DNA from: Carnegiea gigantea
Taxonomy: Eukaryota > Streptophyta > Magnoliopsida > Caryophyllales > Cactaceae
DNA length: 64,000 nt
Direction: 5' to 3'
NCBI GenBank assembly: GCA_029747015.1
Contig: JAKOGI010000004.1
Location: forward strand, 1,645,001-1,709,000
In this document: piece by piece, positions 1 to 11,900 of the stretch
How positions within the stretch are numbered: position 1 is the first letter of the stretch
Layout: the number at the start of each line of letters is the position of its first letter
Notes under the pieces: model-generated
Database searches by the model: none
Told to the model about the DNA's origin: nothing
The model's input: only the letters and a program-made list of their open reading frames with translations
Program-made: the position numbers and the translations under genes

Positions 1-161
1 TCGCCGTCGTCTCACCCCTAAGGGTGATGCCCCCTATGGGGCTATGCCCCGCAGGGCCCTCAAATACTGCGAATGCCAACTAAGTTCAAACAATGCTTGA
101 ACTTAGCTCTGGAAGATGACTTATATGAATTTTCCTTCATATAACCTGTCACAGTAGATGC

Positions 162-1402
162 CTACAAGACATAGAGGCCTCCTTGCCTCAAACCCTTCAG
201 CAGAATCCTACTGCCCTTTGAGACCTTCAGAACTCCACCTTCAGCTGAATATTTGCACCCTTTGGATTCAAGGGTGCCCAACGAGATGAGGTTACGCTTC
301 AAGTCAGGAACGTGACGAACATTCGATAAAGTCCTGACAACACCATCATGGGTCTTGATTTTAACAGTACCGATTCCAGTTACATTACATTAGGCATTAT
401 TGCCCATGTGAACAACAGTTGAGTCAAGTGGATCATATGTTGAAAACCAATCCTTGTGAGTACACATATGATAGGTACACCCAGAATCAAGAATCCAATC
501 AGAATCGCTTCCCCCTTCAGTAGAGGTAGCAAACAGAACGTCACCATCAGAATCAGATTCAGCAAACGAAGCTTCAGCAGGCTCCCGAGAATTATCTTCC
601 TCTTTCTCCTTCTTCTTTTGCAGTTTCCAGCAGTTAGCAATAATATGACCCAATTTACCACAGTAATTGCAGGTCTTACCAGCATGAGGATTTTTAGACT
701 TAGAACGGTTCTTACTCCTATTACCGTTCCCTTTTCAGTTGTTGTACCTGTTACTGCTAATCCCTCAGCAGAATTAGCATGAATGTCAAGATCAAACTTC
801 TCCTTAGACAATAGGTTTGACTTAACATCTTCAAACGATATAGTATTAGAATTACTATATAGCATAATCTCCTTAAAGTGTTTATAAGAAGGGGGTAACG
901 ATACAACAAGCAAAATAGCCTTATCTTCATCCTCAATTTTCACATCTAGACTCTCCAAGTCAACAAGAATAGAGTTAAACTCATTCAGATGCTTTTGGAC
1001 AGGGGTACCTTCAGCCATACGAAAGGTATACAACCTTTCCTTCAAACGGATCTTGTTGGCGAGACTCTTCGTCATGTAGAGTTCCTCCAGCCGAGCCCAA
1101 AGATCCACCGCAGTTGTCTTATCAAGCACCTCTCGCAGGACATGTGGTGCCAAGCACAACTGTATGGCTGAAACCGCTTTCAGCTCCAGTTCCTCCCATT
1201 CGTCCTCCGTCAACGACCCACGTCTCTTCTTTACATCTTCAGCCCACTGTTCTTCTGTCATCTTCTCAGGTTTTACGTGAGGTCCCTTCAGAACCTTCCA
1301 CAACCCGTGCTGAATGAGAACTGCTCTCATCTGCACCTTCCAGAGATTAAAACTAATCTCCCCGTCGAATTTCTGAATATCTACCCTCATGATAGAAGAC
1401 AT
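162..1402 (-). pseudogene. gag-protease remnant of copia element
   Basis: The reading frame starts at an ATG at 1402 (MSSIMRVDIQKF) and encodes the copia gag core with LWKVQMRAVLIQHGLW and, further on, RLKERLYTFRMAEGTP. A frameshift occurs near 735-745. The CCHC zinc knuckle and the protease motif DSGCTYHMC follow in another frame, interrupted by a stop at 390-392 and ending at a stop at 162-164. Gag packages element RNA and the protease matures Gag; here both are broken. The stops and the frameshift are seen directly; the identity rests on family motifs. Confidence 0.85.
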
Positions 1403-1414
1403 CCTATAACCAAA

Positions 1415-1426
1415 GCTCTGATACCA
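1415..1426 (-). promoter_or_regulatory. Primer-binding site, initiator tRNA-Met
   Basis: TGGTATCAGAGC on the minus strand, two bases inside the LTR end, is complementary to the 3' end of plant initiator tRNA-Met. This is the minus-strand primer site typical of plant copia elements. Confidence 0.9.
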
Positions 1427-1428
1427 CT

Positions 1429-2066
1429 TGTTAGGATTAATATCAAAGTAACAGTATAGCGGAAGCAATAGGATGAATTAGAAATTCAGAAATCAAGTGA
1501 ATAACAGAAAACAGAAATAATAAGACAAGAGGTTTAACGTGGAAAACCCAAATCGGGAAAAAACCACGGACGGCGACAGCACCAGAACAATTCACTATGA
1601 GCAGGAAGAATACAACACGATCACAATCACCACAGTGATTTGATCTAAGAGCAGAATTACAACCTCTCTATTGTAATCTCTCACAAAGTACTTCTACCTC
1701 TCAATGTATGTATGAGTACTGGAGATGTGGAGTTTATTAGATCCTAGGCTTGACCCCCTTTATATAGGGTCTAAACAGTAGGGGTTTTCCCTTTAAAGTA
1801 GAACCCTAACCGTCAGAAGGAATCCCCCTCAGAGACAGAAACCCTAGCCGCCATCCAAAAGAGGCGGCGAAAAGACACGTGGCACGACCGTGCCATGTGG
1901 CACGGTCACCCAGTGCCACGTGGCACGGCCGTGCCACATGGCACGGCACCCCCGTGCCAATTTTCTGCCCCTCTCGGCTTGGTGCTCCTTCGTCGTGGCA
2001 CGCCCGTGTTCGCGTAGCGTCGTCCCACCGTGCCGGGACTCGAATTTTGGGCCATAAAACCCAACA
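1429..2066 (-). repeat. 5' LTR of the gag-only copia element
   Basis: The LTR begins TGTTGGGTTTTATGGCC (minus strand, from 2066) and ends in TAACA at 1429, so it has the canonical TG...CA ends. A TATA-like TATATAAAGG sits near 1762-1771 on the minus strand. It aligns along its whole length with the LTRs at 54999-55609 and 59769-60355, with the best match in R/U5 and more change in U3. Confidence 0.9.
1875..1948. repeat. Palindromic repeats in copia U3, with G-box core
   Basis: Several near-perfect palindromes of the form CGTGCCATGTGGCACG lie in a row (for example 1889-1904, 1913-1926, 1930-1945). The one at 1913-1926 contains CACGTG, a G-box. The full-length element near 55118-55166 carries fewer copies in its 5' LTR and only about one in its 3' LTR. 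Confidence 0.8.
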
Positions 2067-2353
2067 GGGTGATATAAAGTCCTCTGTCTTTGATTTTGAC
2101 ATATCAGAATTTAATTTGACCCAATTTGATAGTTTTATACATGCATTCTCTTTCTATTTTCATGACCTTATACAATTAACTTACTCACATGGCATTGGTT
2201 GATGTTTAAGACCAACAGTACATCCCCCTCCCTAGTAGTTTAAGTCCTTTTTTGGTTTTCTGTTTGGGTGATATAAAGTCCTCTATCTCTGATTTTGACA
2301 GATCAATTTGACCCAATTTTATAGTTCTATACATGCATTCTCTTTCTGTTTTA
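2067..2353. repeat. Direct duplication of a ~90-bp segment, period 200 bp
   Basis: The segment starting GGGTGATATAAAGTCCTC at 2067 recurs at 2267 and stays similar through the phrase TACATGCATTCTCTTTCT. The copia element borders the first copy exactly, so its insertion probably hit the start of this repeat. Confidence 0.75.
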
Positions 2354-4461
2354 GGTAAAATTTAGAGAATTATTTTTGTACACATATATAGTTCAGTGAG
2401 GAGGGAGGGAAGGTATTACATACCTAGAATGGGCAGAACTGGTTTCAGTTTCACCTCGATGTTGTAATTTTCACCTCAACACACAAATATAGGCGTCTGT
2501 ATTGTCGTGCTCTTAGTCTGCTTTATCAATCAAGGGTGTGAAAGTAAGAATACGTGGATGTCATCAACGTTTCAAGTATGATTAGACATTTAGATGGGAG
2601 AGGGTACTGCCTAGAGTGTAATCTGATTGTGGTGTTTTTCTTGTTGTAAGTTTTCCCTCAATACGCAATTACTGCTCCCAATCTGTTTTATCAATGAATG
2701 GTCACAAATATGAATATGTGCACAGAATCATTGTTTAAACTATGATTACCATGCGATGTCTATAAGTAAAAAGATTGTACCTAGTGTTTATCCAATACGT
2801 GAACAGGGGCGAAACGGATAGCAGAAAGGAGGATATGAAACTTGGAATTTGGTGGTGATTTGTCCCAATCTGTAGTTTTAGAGGCTGGAGATAGGGTTGT
2901 GGTGTAGTTGTGTTTTAGTCGAATTGTACAAGGTGGGAATTCAGTTTTGGCCAGCTATGAATGTAGGTTTTCCTTTTTGTTTAATTGCTTACACTTTGAG
3001 GTTGTGGAACGTGGGAGGTTATCCTCCGTGGGCAGCTGTAAAATCTTTTTTTTTTGGTTGTTGTTTGAGGGCTGGTCGGTTACTGCACATTGTGGAGGGT
3101 TATATCACTTCAAATTTTAAACTGTCTTTACACAATTATTAGGCGGGAGTGCACCAAATTGTAGCAATTCTGAAATCCTCAAATATTAGCACATCACCCA
3201 TTTTTAGCATTTATTATATAAAGATTTCTTTTTGCCTCCGATTGGCTGAAGAGAAATTATACTTGTACAGATCAAATTACATCGGCAATGTACCAACTAT
3301 GTTTATCGGTTTATTCCAATTTGTATTTTTACAGCCCTCCTGCTTTATTTTTTTTCAATTAATGAAGTTATATGGCACATTAGTGTCAATTCAGTGTAAT
3401 TTTTGTTGGTGTATGACGCCAACTAAGTGCAAAAATTAAAAAAATAAAAAAATATAGACATTGATGCAAGTTCAATCTAAACTTCAGTTCTAAATGAATT
3501 TTAGATATTATATGCGCAAATATAATTATACTCACAAATTAAATAAATAAATGTAAATAAAAAAATATGCATATGTATAAATTGTTAAATTGTATGAGTA
3601 TCATTCAACTAGTCGTATCGTATATGTGTTGCCTCGCCTCTCTTTCTATATAGAAAACCCTTCTCCTCAACATAATTCTTAGGGGCCACTAGTGGCATCT
3701 TTGCTATTGGTGAGCCCCAGTCTATATTTATTTACGTTTTTCTTATTATTAAACCGTTGAATAAACTATCTATTTCCATTTTCAATAATCTCTATGTACC
3801 CTCTTTCGATGAGTGGTATGTTTTCTCGTTCTCGGAGCAAATGTATCAGTTTAGTTTTAAATTATTCTAGTTAGGATTGAATTATCGATTGATTGCAATA
3901 TGGATCTGCAGCAGATATAAACTCTTCAAGTTTCAACTACAATACCATGTAAAGGTTCTTAACAGGAAAGCTATACAAGTTGGACGGATAAACGACGACT
4001 AAATTGAATATAAGCGTTCAAAAATATAGTAATTAGTTTGATTGCGTGGAAGATTTATTTTGTTATTTTAGTTATGTACTTGCTTAAATTGAAGATTTAC
4101 GGTAGATGTCATATGACTTTCAATTTATGAATTCATCATTTATTTATTATTTTTTTTAAAATAGCATCTAATCTTATACGTAATAAATATTGTAAGATTA
4201 CATGTAAGAAGTTTGATTTAAAATTGTTAGGACACTTTGGGAAGTTCGAGAAGCTACGAGCGTGATTTTTTAAAAATTCTTGGAATGCACAAATTGGATG
4301 TAAGAAGGTGAATATTAAGACGACGAACAATAAAATAGAGAATTTCTTCGTTATATCGTAAAATATATGATTGTCCTAATATTTCATTATCATATTCACG
4401 TATGACCAAGACAAACAAGGACTTAAAAAACAATTCATGACAACAAGACTTTATAAGTATG
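2354..4461. other. AT-rich intergenic DNA, no gene seen
   Basis: Short open frames occur near 2897-3142 and 3149-3439, but none shows a family motif, codon bias or splice structure. No terminal repeats were recognised. Confidence 0.5.
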
Positions 4462-4469
4462 ATTTGTAG

Positions 4470-5347
4470 CAATGGCGAAGTTAGGAATTTTAAGGAGGAG
4501 TGTCGAAAATGATAGTGCACAATATAAAATTTAACAATTGTCATATACTAAATTGAATAACTGTTACATTACATCTAATCTAATTGGCTTTGTTGATCCC
4601 TCATATTTTGAAATATCTATGCATTTTGACCTAAAATTGAAATTAAACCCACACATTAAACAAATTTCAAATTAAACAAATTCAATCCACAAATAAACTG
4701 TCAAATTAATACCACAAATTAACTCACAAAATAAGCAAATAAACTCATAAATTAAACCTATAAATAAACACACAAACTAAACCCACAAATAGTCTCACAA
4801 ATTAAACAAATAAACTCTCAAATTAAACCACACAAATAAACTTACAAATTAAACAAATAAACTTGCAAATAAACTCCCAGAATAAACCCACAAATAAACT
4901 AAAAAACTAGACCCACAAATAAATCACAAAATAAACAAATAAGCTCACAAATTTGGAGACTTGGGATTTGGGACTTAGCCACTTAGGGTTTCTGGGTTTT
5001 GGGACCTGGGAGAGTGTTTTGTCAATGATAAGAAATGAGAGTCAAATAAGTGGAGACTTGATTGGACAGCTTTTTTGGGTTTGTATGTAGAAAAAATGAA
5101 GAAAATTTAAAAAAAAAAAAAAAACCAATGAACACGAGCAAAGGTAGTTGAACCAATAACCTCATAGCAATAAAGATGCCACACGCAAACTCTAACCACC
5201 GAGCAATGCACCATTTAATGTCTAATGCTGCCTCAAGTTTTATTTATACAACTACTAAGTTTTCAAATTTTCGCCGTATCTTAATTTTTATTTTTTTTTG
5301 AGAGGGGTGCGCTTGACACCACTGCATCCACGCTGCCTTCGCCATTG
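4470..5347. mobile_element. Non-autonomous hAT element with 8-bp target duplication
   Basis: The left end CAATGGCGAAG and the right end CTTCGCCATTG are inverted repeats, and the next bases are related too (AGGAGGAGTGTCG against the complement of GAGAGGGGTGCGC). Flanks are ATTTGTAG at 4462-4469 and ATTTGTGG at 5348-5355, a 7/8-matching 8-bp duplication as expected for hAT. The interior is AT-rich with no transposase frame, so the element must have depended on a transposase elsewhere. Confidence 0.8.
4640..4960. repeat. Degenerate AT-rich minisatellite inside hAT element
   Basis: Variants of CACAAATTAAACAAATAAACT recur about every 20-30 bases over some 320 bp with much drift. This looks like old slippage-driven repetition inside the transposon. 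Confidence 0.7.
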
Positions 5348-6652
5348 ATTTGTGGTCATGGATTGATAGCCATGATGCCAATGATAGCACAAATTGTAGT
5401 GGCAACTCTGCATAACCCTATAATATTTCATTAACACTGATCAAAACTCTACAAATTTAAAACATGCATCCTTATCCATGCCAAATTATTGTATGCTCCT
5501 AGGAGCAACTGTCATAACTTGTTAAATATATAGTTTTTTCAAGTATATTTATCATATATGCTATTTTAATATACATTTGCTAATACTTTTGGGAGGATAC
5601 ACTTTTAATGACTTTCCCTTATCCAAATTTCTAGATCATCTACTAAGACTTTATGCTTACCTTTAGGCCCATAATTTCTTTAAAAAAACCCCTAAAAAAA
5701 TGAACATAAGGATGTCCTCCTCACAAGGAAGCAATCTAAAGGATCATAGTACAAAATCTGATGAAAATTAGTATCAAATGGCACGTGTTAAAAATAAAGT
5801 AGTAAATCCCTATGACCATAATGAGCTAACAATTTGCTACTTGATTTGCTTATCAGTAATGATAATTGATGTAAACCTCTTAACAATGTTGTAATAGTTG
5901 TAGAGTGTTTTGAATTAACGATCAATGCCACACGCAAACTCTAACCACCAAGCAACGCACCAGTTAATGTCCGACGCTGCCTCAAGTTTTACTTATACAA
6001 GTACTAAGTTTTCAAATTTTTGCCGTATCTTAATTTTTATTATTATTATTTTTGGACGGGTATTGCTCGGCACCACTGCACCCACACTGCCTTCGCCATT
6101 GATTTGTTGTCATGCATTGATAGCCATGATGGCAATGATAGCACAAATTATAGTAGCAACTTTGCATAACCCCATAATATTTCATTAACACTGATCAAAA
6201 CTCAACAAATTTAAAACATGCATCCTTATCCATCCCAAATTATTATATGCTCCTAGAAGCAACCGTCATGACTTGTTAAATATATAGTTTTTTCAGGTAT
6301 GTTTATCATATATGCTATTTTAATATACATTTGCTAATACTTTTGGGAGCATGTACTGTTAATGACTTTCCCTTATCCAAATTTCTAGATCATCTACTAA
6401 GACTTTATGCTTACCTTTAGGCCCATAATTTCTTTAAAAAAACCCTAAAAAAATAAACATAAGGATGTATTCCTCATAAGGAAGCAATCTAAAGGATCAT
6501 AGGTACAAAATCCGATGAAAATTAGTATCAAATGGCACGTGTTAAAAATAAAGTAGTAAACCCCTATGATCATAATGAGCTAACAATTTGCTACTTGATT
6601 TGCTTCTCAGTAATGATAATTGATGTAAACCTCTTAACAATGTTGTAATAGT
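5176..6652. repeat. Tandem direct duplication, ~750-bp unit
   Basis: Unit 1 (about 5176-5900) and unit 2 (about 5925-6652) run in parallel from ATGCCACACGCAAACTCT to AACAATGTTGTAATAG with only scattered substitutions and small indels (about 90 percent or better by eye). The unit covers the right end of the hAT element and its flank, so the hAT right end occurs twice (5347 and about 6097). Confidence 0.85.
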
Positions 6653-6665
6653 GATCGATGACTTA

Positions 6666-7854
6666 GGCCCCATTATATTTCACATTTTTGAGGATTTAAC
6701 TAAGAGTTTGCAATTCCTTACAGCTTTTTACATCTCCTTACAGTTCTTTTCATCATTAACATAATCCTTACATCTTCTTACATCTTCGTATATCTTCTTA
6801 CTTCCCATGTAAATTTGCTATAATATTCATTTATTTTAATTACAGAAATATATATATTTTTTAAATTATGATACCAATATACAAAATTTGTAAATATCTT
6901 ATGAACATAACATTTACATAAATATAAAAATATAATATAAGACGTAAATTATGTTTAAGTTTCGACATGAATAATATATGTTGTTATAGATGGAATAAGT
7001 AACTATACTTTTAAAATTATAATACAAAGTTTTTGCTCATGTTTAAGTCTGAAGCATATATGACAACTGTCAATCTGTATGCGATGATACAATAATTTCA
7101 TCCATAAGTTTATCCATAACAATTTTATTGCTATCATTATACAGTTGAACATTTGGTGGGCGTTCCAAATTTGGTTCCCTTGCTGGGATTAATATGCGCT
7201 TGTTATGCAGAATAATATGGCAATACAATTTTCGTATTTTAAGCAGTGCTGAATAATGTTTTAAGGATTTATTTATAAAATTGTCTGGTAACAATATTGA
7301 CCATACATTTACATTTAAAATTGTTTACTTAAAATAGGATTTTATTTTAAGAATTGTATTCAATTTGGTCAATTTTTTTTTTGTGGTTATACTTTGCTTA
7401 CTAGATAAAAATAATGTAAATATAAAAAATCACCTCAAGTGTACGAAATTTTATTGACAAAATTTATGGGATTTAATATATTTTATTGTTGCGTAATTAA
7501 CTCAGTTTATAGTTTATTTTCAATAAGTTTATTATTTTAATATTATTATTTCTCATCCAAAATGTTCATCGTAAAACAAACATATTTCGTGTTAATTATA
7601 GGAAGAAATATTTTGTTTACTAATGGTATCAAATTTTAGTCGTAAATATGATAATATATCATAATTTGTCACAAATTATACTATACAACTCTTCAATAAT
7701 TCAACAACTCCTTACATCTAGCCTTACATCTTCTTACAACTCTTCACATCTTCTGACAGCTCCTTATAGCTTTTTACATCTCCTTACAGTTTTTACAGCT
7801 CCTTACATTTCTTATAACTTACAGCTGTATCTTATCGCGAAATAGAACATACCC
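6666..7854. mobile_element. Probable PIF/Harbinger-like non-autonomous element
   Basis: The left end GGCCCCATTATATTTCAC resembles the complement of the right end, GGGTATGTTCTATTTCGC. Flanks are TTA (6663-6665) and TTG (7855-7857), a possible mutated TWA duplication. Both subterminal regions hold degenerate repeats of CTTACATCTTCTTAC or CTCCTTACAGCT (about 6717-6800 and 7705-7820). No transposase is seen. The inverted repeats are imperfect, so the call is moderate. Confidence 0.55.
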
Positions 7855-7978
7855 TTGAGGTGGTTTGTACTTGTAGTGCCCTTTTAATTCTTGAATGATG
7901 AAGTAATTATCTATAAGTACGAAGTCTTCTATCTAGAGTAAATAGCTGCTCCAATTTCCATATATTAGCTAATACTTA

Positions 7979-8372
7979 GGGTCTATTCTTTTCGTTGGAA
8001 AACATGGGTTGGTAAATGAGCGAATTTGGTTCAGATTAGTAAAAGTAGATTGAAGTAAGTTGAAGAGAGTATTTTTTTATTGAGGTGGGTTGAAGTGAGT
8101 TAAACTTGGTTGAAGTATGTTAAAGTTGGTTGAAATGGGTTGAAGTTGGTTGAAGTTGGTTGAAGTGATTTAATTTTTTTTTGTATGATGGGTAGAAGTT
8201 GGTTAAAATTGTGAGAAGTGGGTTGAAATTGATTAAAGTTGGTTAAAGTGGGTTGAACTGGATTGAAGTTGATATTTTTTTATTGAAGTTCGTGAAGTGA
8301 TTTGAACTGGATTAATCGTTGAAGTTGGTTGAGATTGATAAATTTGAATTCACCAACGAAAAGAACAGGACC
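7979..8372. mobile_element. Tourist-like MITE (PIF/Harbinger), TTA target duplication
   Basis: The left end GGGTCTATTCTTTTCGTTGG pairs with the right end CCAACGAAAAGAACAGGACC. The element is flanked by TTA on both sides (7976-7978, 8373-8375). The interior is a degenerate run of a 10-bp unit like GGTTGAAGTG. Related copies lie at 29825-30049 and 41845-42102. Confidence 0.9.
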
Positions 8373-8932
8373 TTAGGCTTGACAAATGGGTCATGTGATT
8401 TAGTTTCAAATCTAGTTAATTCCGGGTTAGAAAAATTTGATTTTGCATTCGATTTTGGATTCGGTCATTTTCGATTCCAGCATATTTCGAGTGGGTAGTG
8501 GTTTGGTCCAATAGCTAATAATTTGGGTGAACACTTTTGATCTTGGGCTCCACTTTAACGCCAATATCTCAATGTCGATTCGAACATGAATTCGTGTCAC
8601 TTAGTTTAGATCAATTATGCGGAAGGCGTATTCTTTTCGACTTATGGTAAGTATTTATTATAAATATTCAACATATTTCAGTATAATTTATCATAATTTA
8701 TCATAATTCAGTATAACTTAATATTATTAAGTATTTATTGAAGATATATAGTTATTTTTTTTTTCAAAGATTCAATATATTTCAGCATGCTTTAATAATA
8801 AACATCAATAAAGTAATGAATGCATATCCCAATGTACTAGCACCGCCCCCCGGGGGGGAGGTTGTTTGTTTCAATCCTCTTTTCAAACAACGGTTGCGGA
8901 GCTCAACCAGTGAATCCAGAAGAGTGTGAGAG

Positions 8933-11900
8933 ATGGCGGGAGTCTGTTGCGCTGCTTCAACATCCTACTGCAAAGCAGTTATCTCATTCAATTTCTAGTT
9001 AATTCAAAACCAAAGTTTTGTCTGATTCTGTTTCAACGATCCAGCTGTTTCTTTACTATTTCAATTTTTGCAGAGCATACGTATAGTTCGATGCAGTTCA
9101 AGCCGACAAACAAATAGGGATAACAATCCAAGTAAGCAAACCCCACCGTTGCTGAAATTCGCTGTCAGTGGAGTCACGGAAATTCTCAGGCTTTTCTCAA
9201 TTGGGAATGACAAAAAGTGCTTTCTCTCTCTTCTCCATCGATTTCCATTGATTGAGAATTAGGGCATCTGATTGGTCGTATTAGGGTTTTGGGTTTTTAG
9301 GGTTTTGCCTTACAATTGGAATTTGCTTGATGATTGGGTTTTGTAGAATGGATGTGGTGGTATCTGGAAGAGAGGATGAGTTATCGGTTTCTGGGGTCGA
9401 TGATATTTTGGATATTCTGAAAGCAGATTACGACAATGCTTATTTTGTTACAGGTAAATATTTTTTTGCTGCAGTTTTTGATGATTCTGTGTTTATTCTC
9501 TGTTTTAATGGTCCAGTAAGTACTTGTATTTTAGGGGTTTGCTGATGTTTTGGGTTGTCCTGATTTCATTGGTTGATTTGTGGTGCGAAAGCACTCCAAA
9601 TTTATGCCATCTTCTTCCTCACAAAAATGCATCCTGACTGTGATATGCTTTGAAGTCTTTGTATGATTCGAGGCTTTGTGCGTTTGTTGGTTTTTGCGCA
9701 ATTTTATAATTTGATGGACTTTAGACTCGTTCGTTATAAGCATATTGGAGAATAAAAAACATGTTGGAGCAGATTAGAGGAGATTAGAGTAGGTTTGAGC
9801 AGATTTGACTAGGAAAAAGCGGATTAGAGGAGACTAGAGTAGGTCTGAGCAGATTTGGCTTAAAGAAAGCAGGTTTCAGCATGTTGGAGCAGGTTTGAAA
9901 GCAGGTTTGTGCATGTTGGAGCATATTTGAGCATGTTGAAGTAGGGTTGAACATGTTCGAACTGGTTTGACTAGTAGGTTTGTGAGTGGGTTGAAGCAGG
10001 TTGGAGTAGCAGTTAGCAGGTTTGAAGCAGGTTGGAGTAGGTTTGACTAGCAATTAACAGGTTTGAACAGGTTGGAGCATAATTGAGCATGTTGGAGCAG
10101 GTAGTGGATTCAATATACTCATAATGTACAGACTCGACATTGTCAGAAATTTGGAACGATGACAACCATCTAAAATATCCTTGTTGCGTAACCTAAGATT
10201 CTAAAAGCATACTCATTAGTCCGTGGCACTATGTTGTCATTTTCTCTGAGGTTGTAACCTAGTAATCGGAACTGTTGCTCTTATGTGATATATCAATAAT
10301 CTGAAGTCTGATTTCCCTTATGAGGCAGTGGCTTGTCGTCGTATTTGCCAATTTTGTAGTGAATGTAGTCTAAAGGATTTGTGCGTCATCCCTTCATTGT
10401 GTTGAGCTATATGATACTTCTGCAAATGCTTTATGCAGCAACTGCTTTATGTTTATGTTTAGTACACATAAGCAGAAAATCTTTGATTTCTGAAGGCTTA
10501 TATTAGAATTTGGCTTCAAATCCATCCTTTTTTAATTCACCATGACAATTAATGTGTTTCTATTGGCATATTGCATGGCCAACATCTGACATGCCCACTG
10601 TCAGATAAGCCACACTGTGTCTGTATGTGACTTTTTCATTGGTTCTCTGCCGAAACTCATTCTCTGCATGTTGATAATTGATGAGTTGAAGAGCCATACC
10701 CCTCCCTTCGTGCTTTACGATATGCCTGCATCTGATAAGTTCCATTGTTAGACAGGCAACGATGCATGTGGAGTTTTGCTGATGGTATTATCATGATATA
10801 TTCAAAGATTGTATCTATTGATGCAGGGATTTTCAGTTTTTCAATTTATGCTGATGACTGCCTCTTTGAGGATCCAACTATTAAATTCCGTGGTAATCCT
10901 AAACTCCATGCTTTACAGCTTTTGGTAGTAGATGGAATATTTAGGCTTCAACTGCACTTCAAATCTAAGCTTATTTTTGTTGTGAGTGTACAGTTGTGTT
11001 CGTAATTTTAGAACAGAACTATATGTAGTTGGGTGCTGTAATCAAGTATGCTTCAGATTAGTGTATTAATACTTGTTCTCTATTATTTATGGATTACATA
11101 AGGCTGAGTAGTTAGTGCTATAAGCCCTGTGCACCTTTAAGTCGCCAGATAAACTACACTCACTCTTATGTTTGTGTAAATCTTATGCAAAGTTGCATCA
11201 CCCACTACATCACTAGATTAAATATATTGAGTCGTATCTTCTGCAAATCAGGTACACAGTTGTACTCACGCAACTTGCAATTGCTTGTACCTTTCTTTAA
11301 GCAACCCTCTATTGTACTGAAAAACATTGAGAAGGTACGTCTGTACAACTTATATATAAAAAGTATCTTAATTTTCTTTTCATTAACAGTGCATGGTAGA
11401 CTAAAATGTAGCTTTACATCTGTAGGAACTGGACTTGTTCTTTGAGAATTGAGATACTTATGTGTTATGGTTATCCGAAATGCACCAAGGAAATTTCATA
11501 TTAATGTTGTTGTTTATGCTTACGAATCCCTATCCCAAAGCATTTATTATTTGCCCTGTATTTCCAAATGGAGATATGGCGATGAACACCTAGGATATTA
11601 AGATTACTGCTGCCACACGTTGATTAACCAGTCCATACCATCCTTGAAATGGGTAAATAAGCACCTCAATTACTCAGGCATGATGGATATAGTGAATGAC
11701 TCGATAGACCCGACATCAGTAAGGACCTATTTGGTGAGGGAAACAGGAATGGAACTTGAAACCTAAGGGTTCAAGTTCCTTTCCTTGTTGTTTGGTGAGG
11801 GTTTTGAAGGAAAGGGACTTGATACCCCAGGTTTCAAGTTCCTCCCCAATTCTAAGGAACTTGAACCCCTCCACTTATGAGGGGTATCAAGTTCTCAACC

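Larger units (their letters stand above)
1..2066 (-). mobile_element. Gag-only Ty1/copia element (TNT1/Tork-like), cut by window start
   Basis: Reading on the minus strand from 2066, the element shows a 638-bp LTR, an initiator-Met tRNA primer-binding site, a gag with zinc knuckle, a retroviral-type aspartic protease segment, and then jumps directly to the last codons of pol and the 3' untranslated region. Integrase, reverse transcriptase and most of RNase H are absent. The junction lies between about 108 and 143. Gag and the LTR are close to those of the full-length element at 54994-60360 (LTR roughly 85-90 percent alike by eye). The 3' LTR lies outside the window. The flank at 2067 begins GGGTG, the likely target site. 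I infer a non-autonomous element mobilised in trans. Confidence 0.85.

Noticed and set aside
1806..2202. Open frames on both strands near 1.8-2.2 kb
   Set aside because: They are produced by the GC-rich palindromic U3 of the copia LTR.
4640..4960. Degenerate AT repeat as a CRISPR-like or replication-origin array
   Set aside because: Spacing and sequence drift continuously with no distinct spacers, and it lies inside a hAT element in a plant genome.
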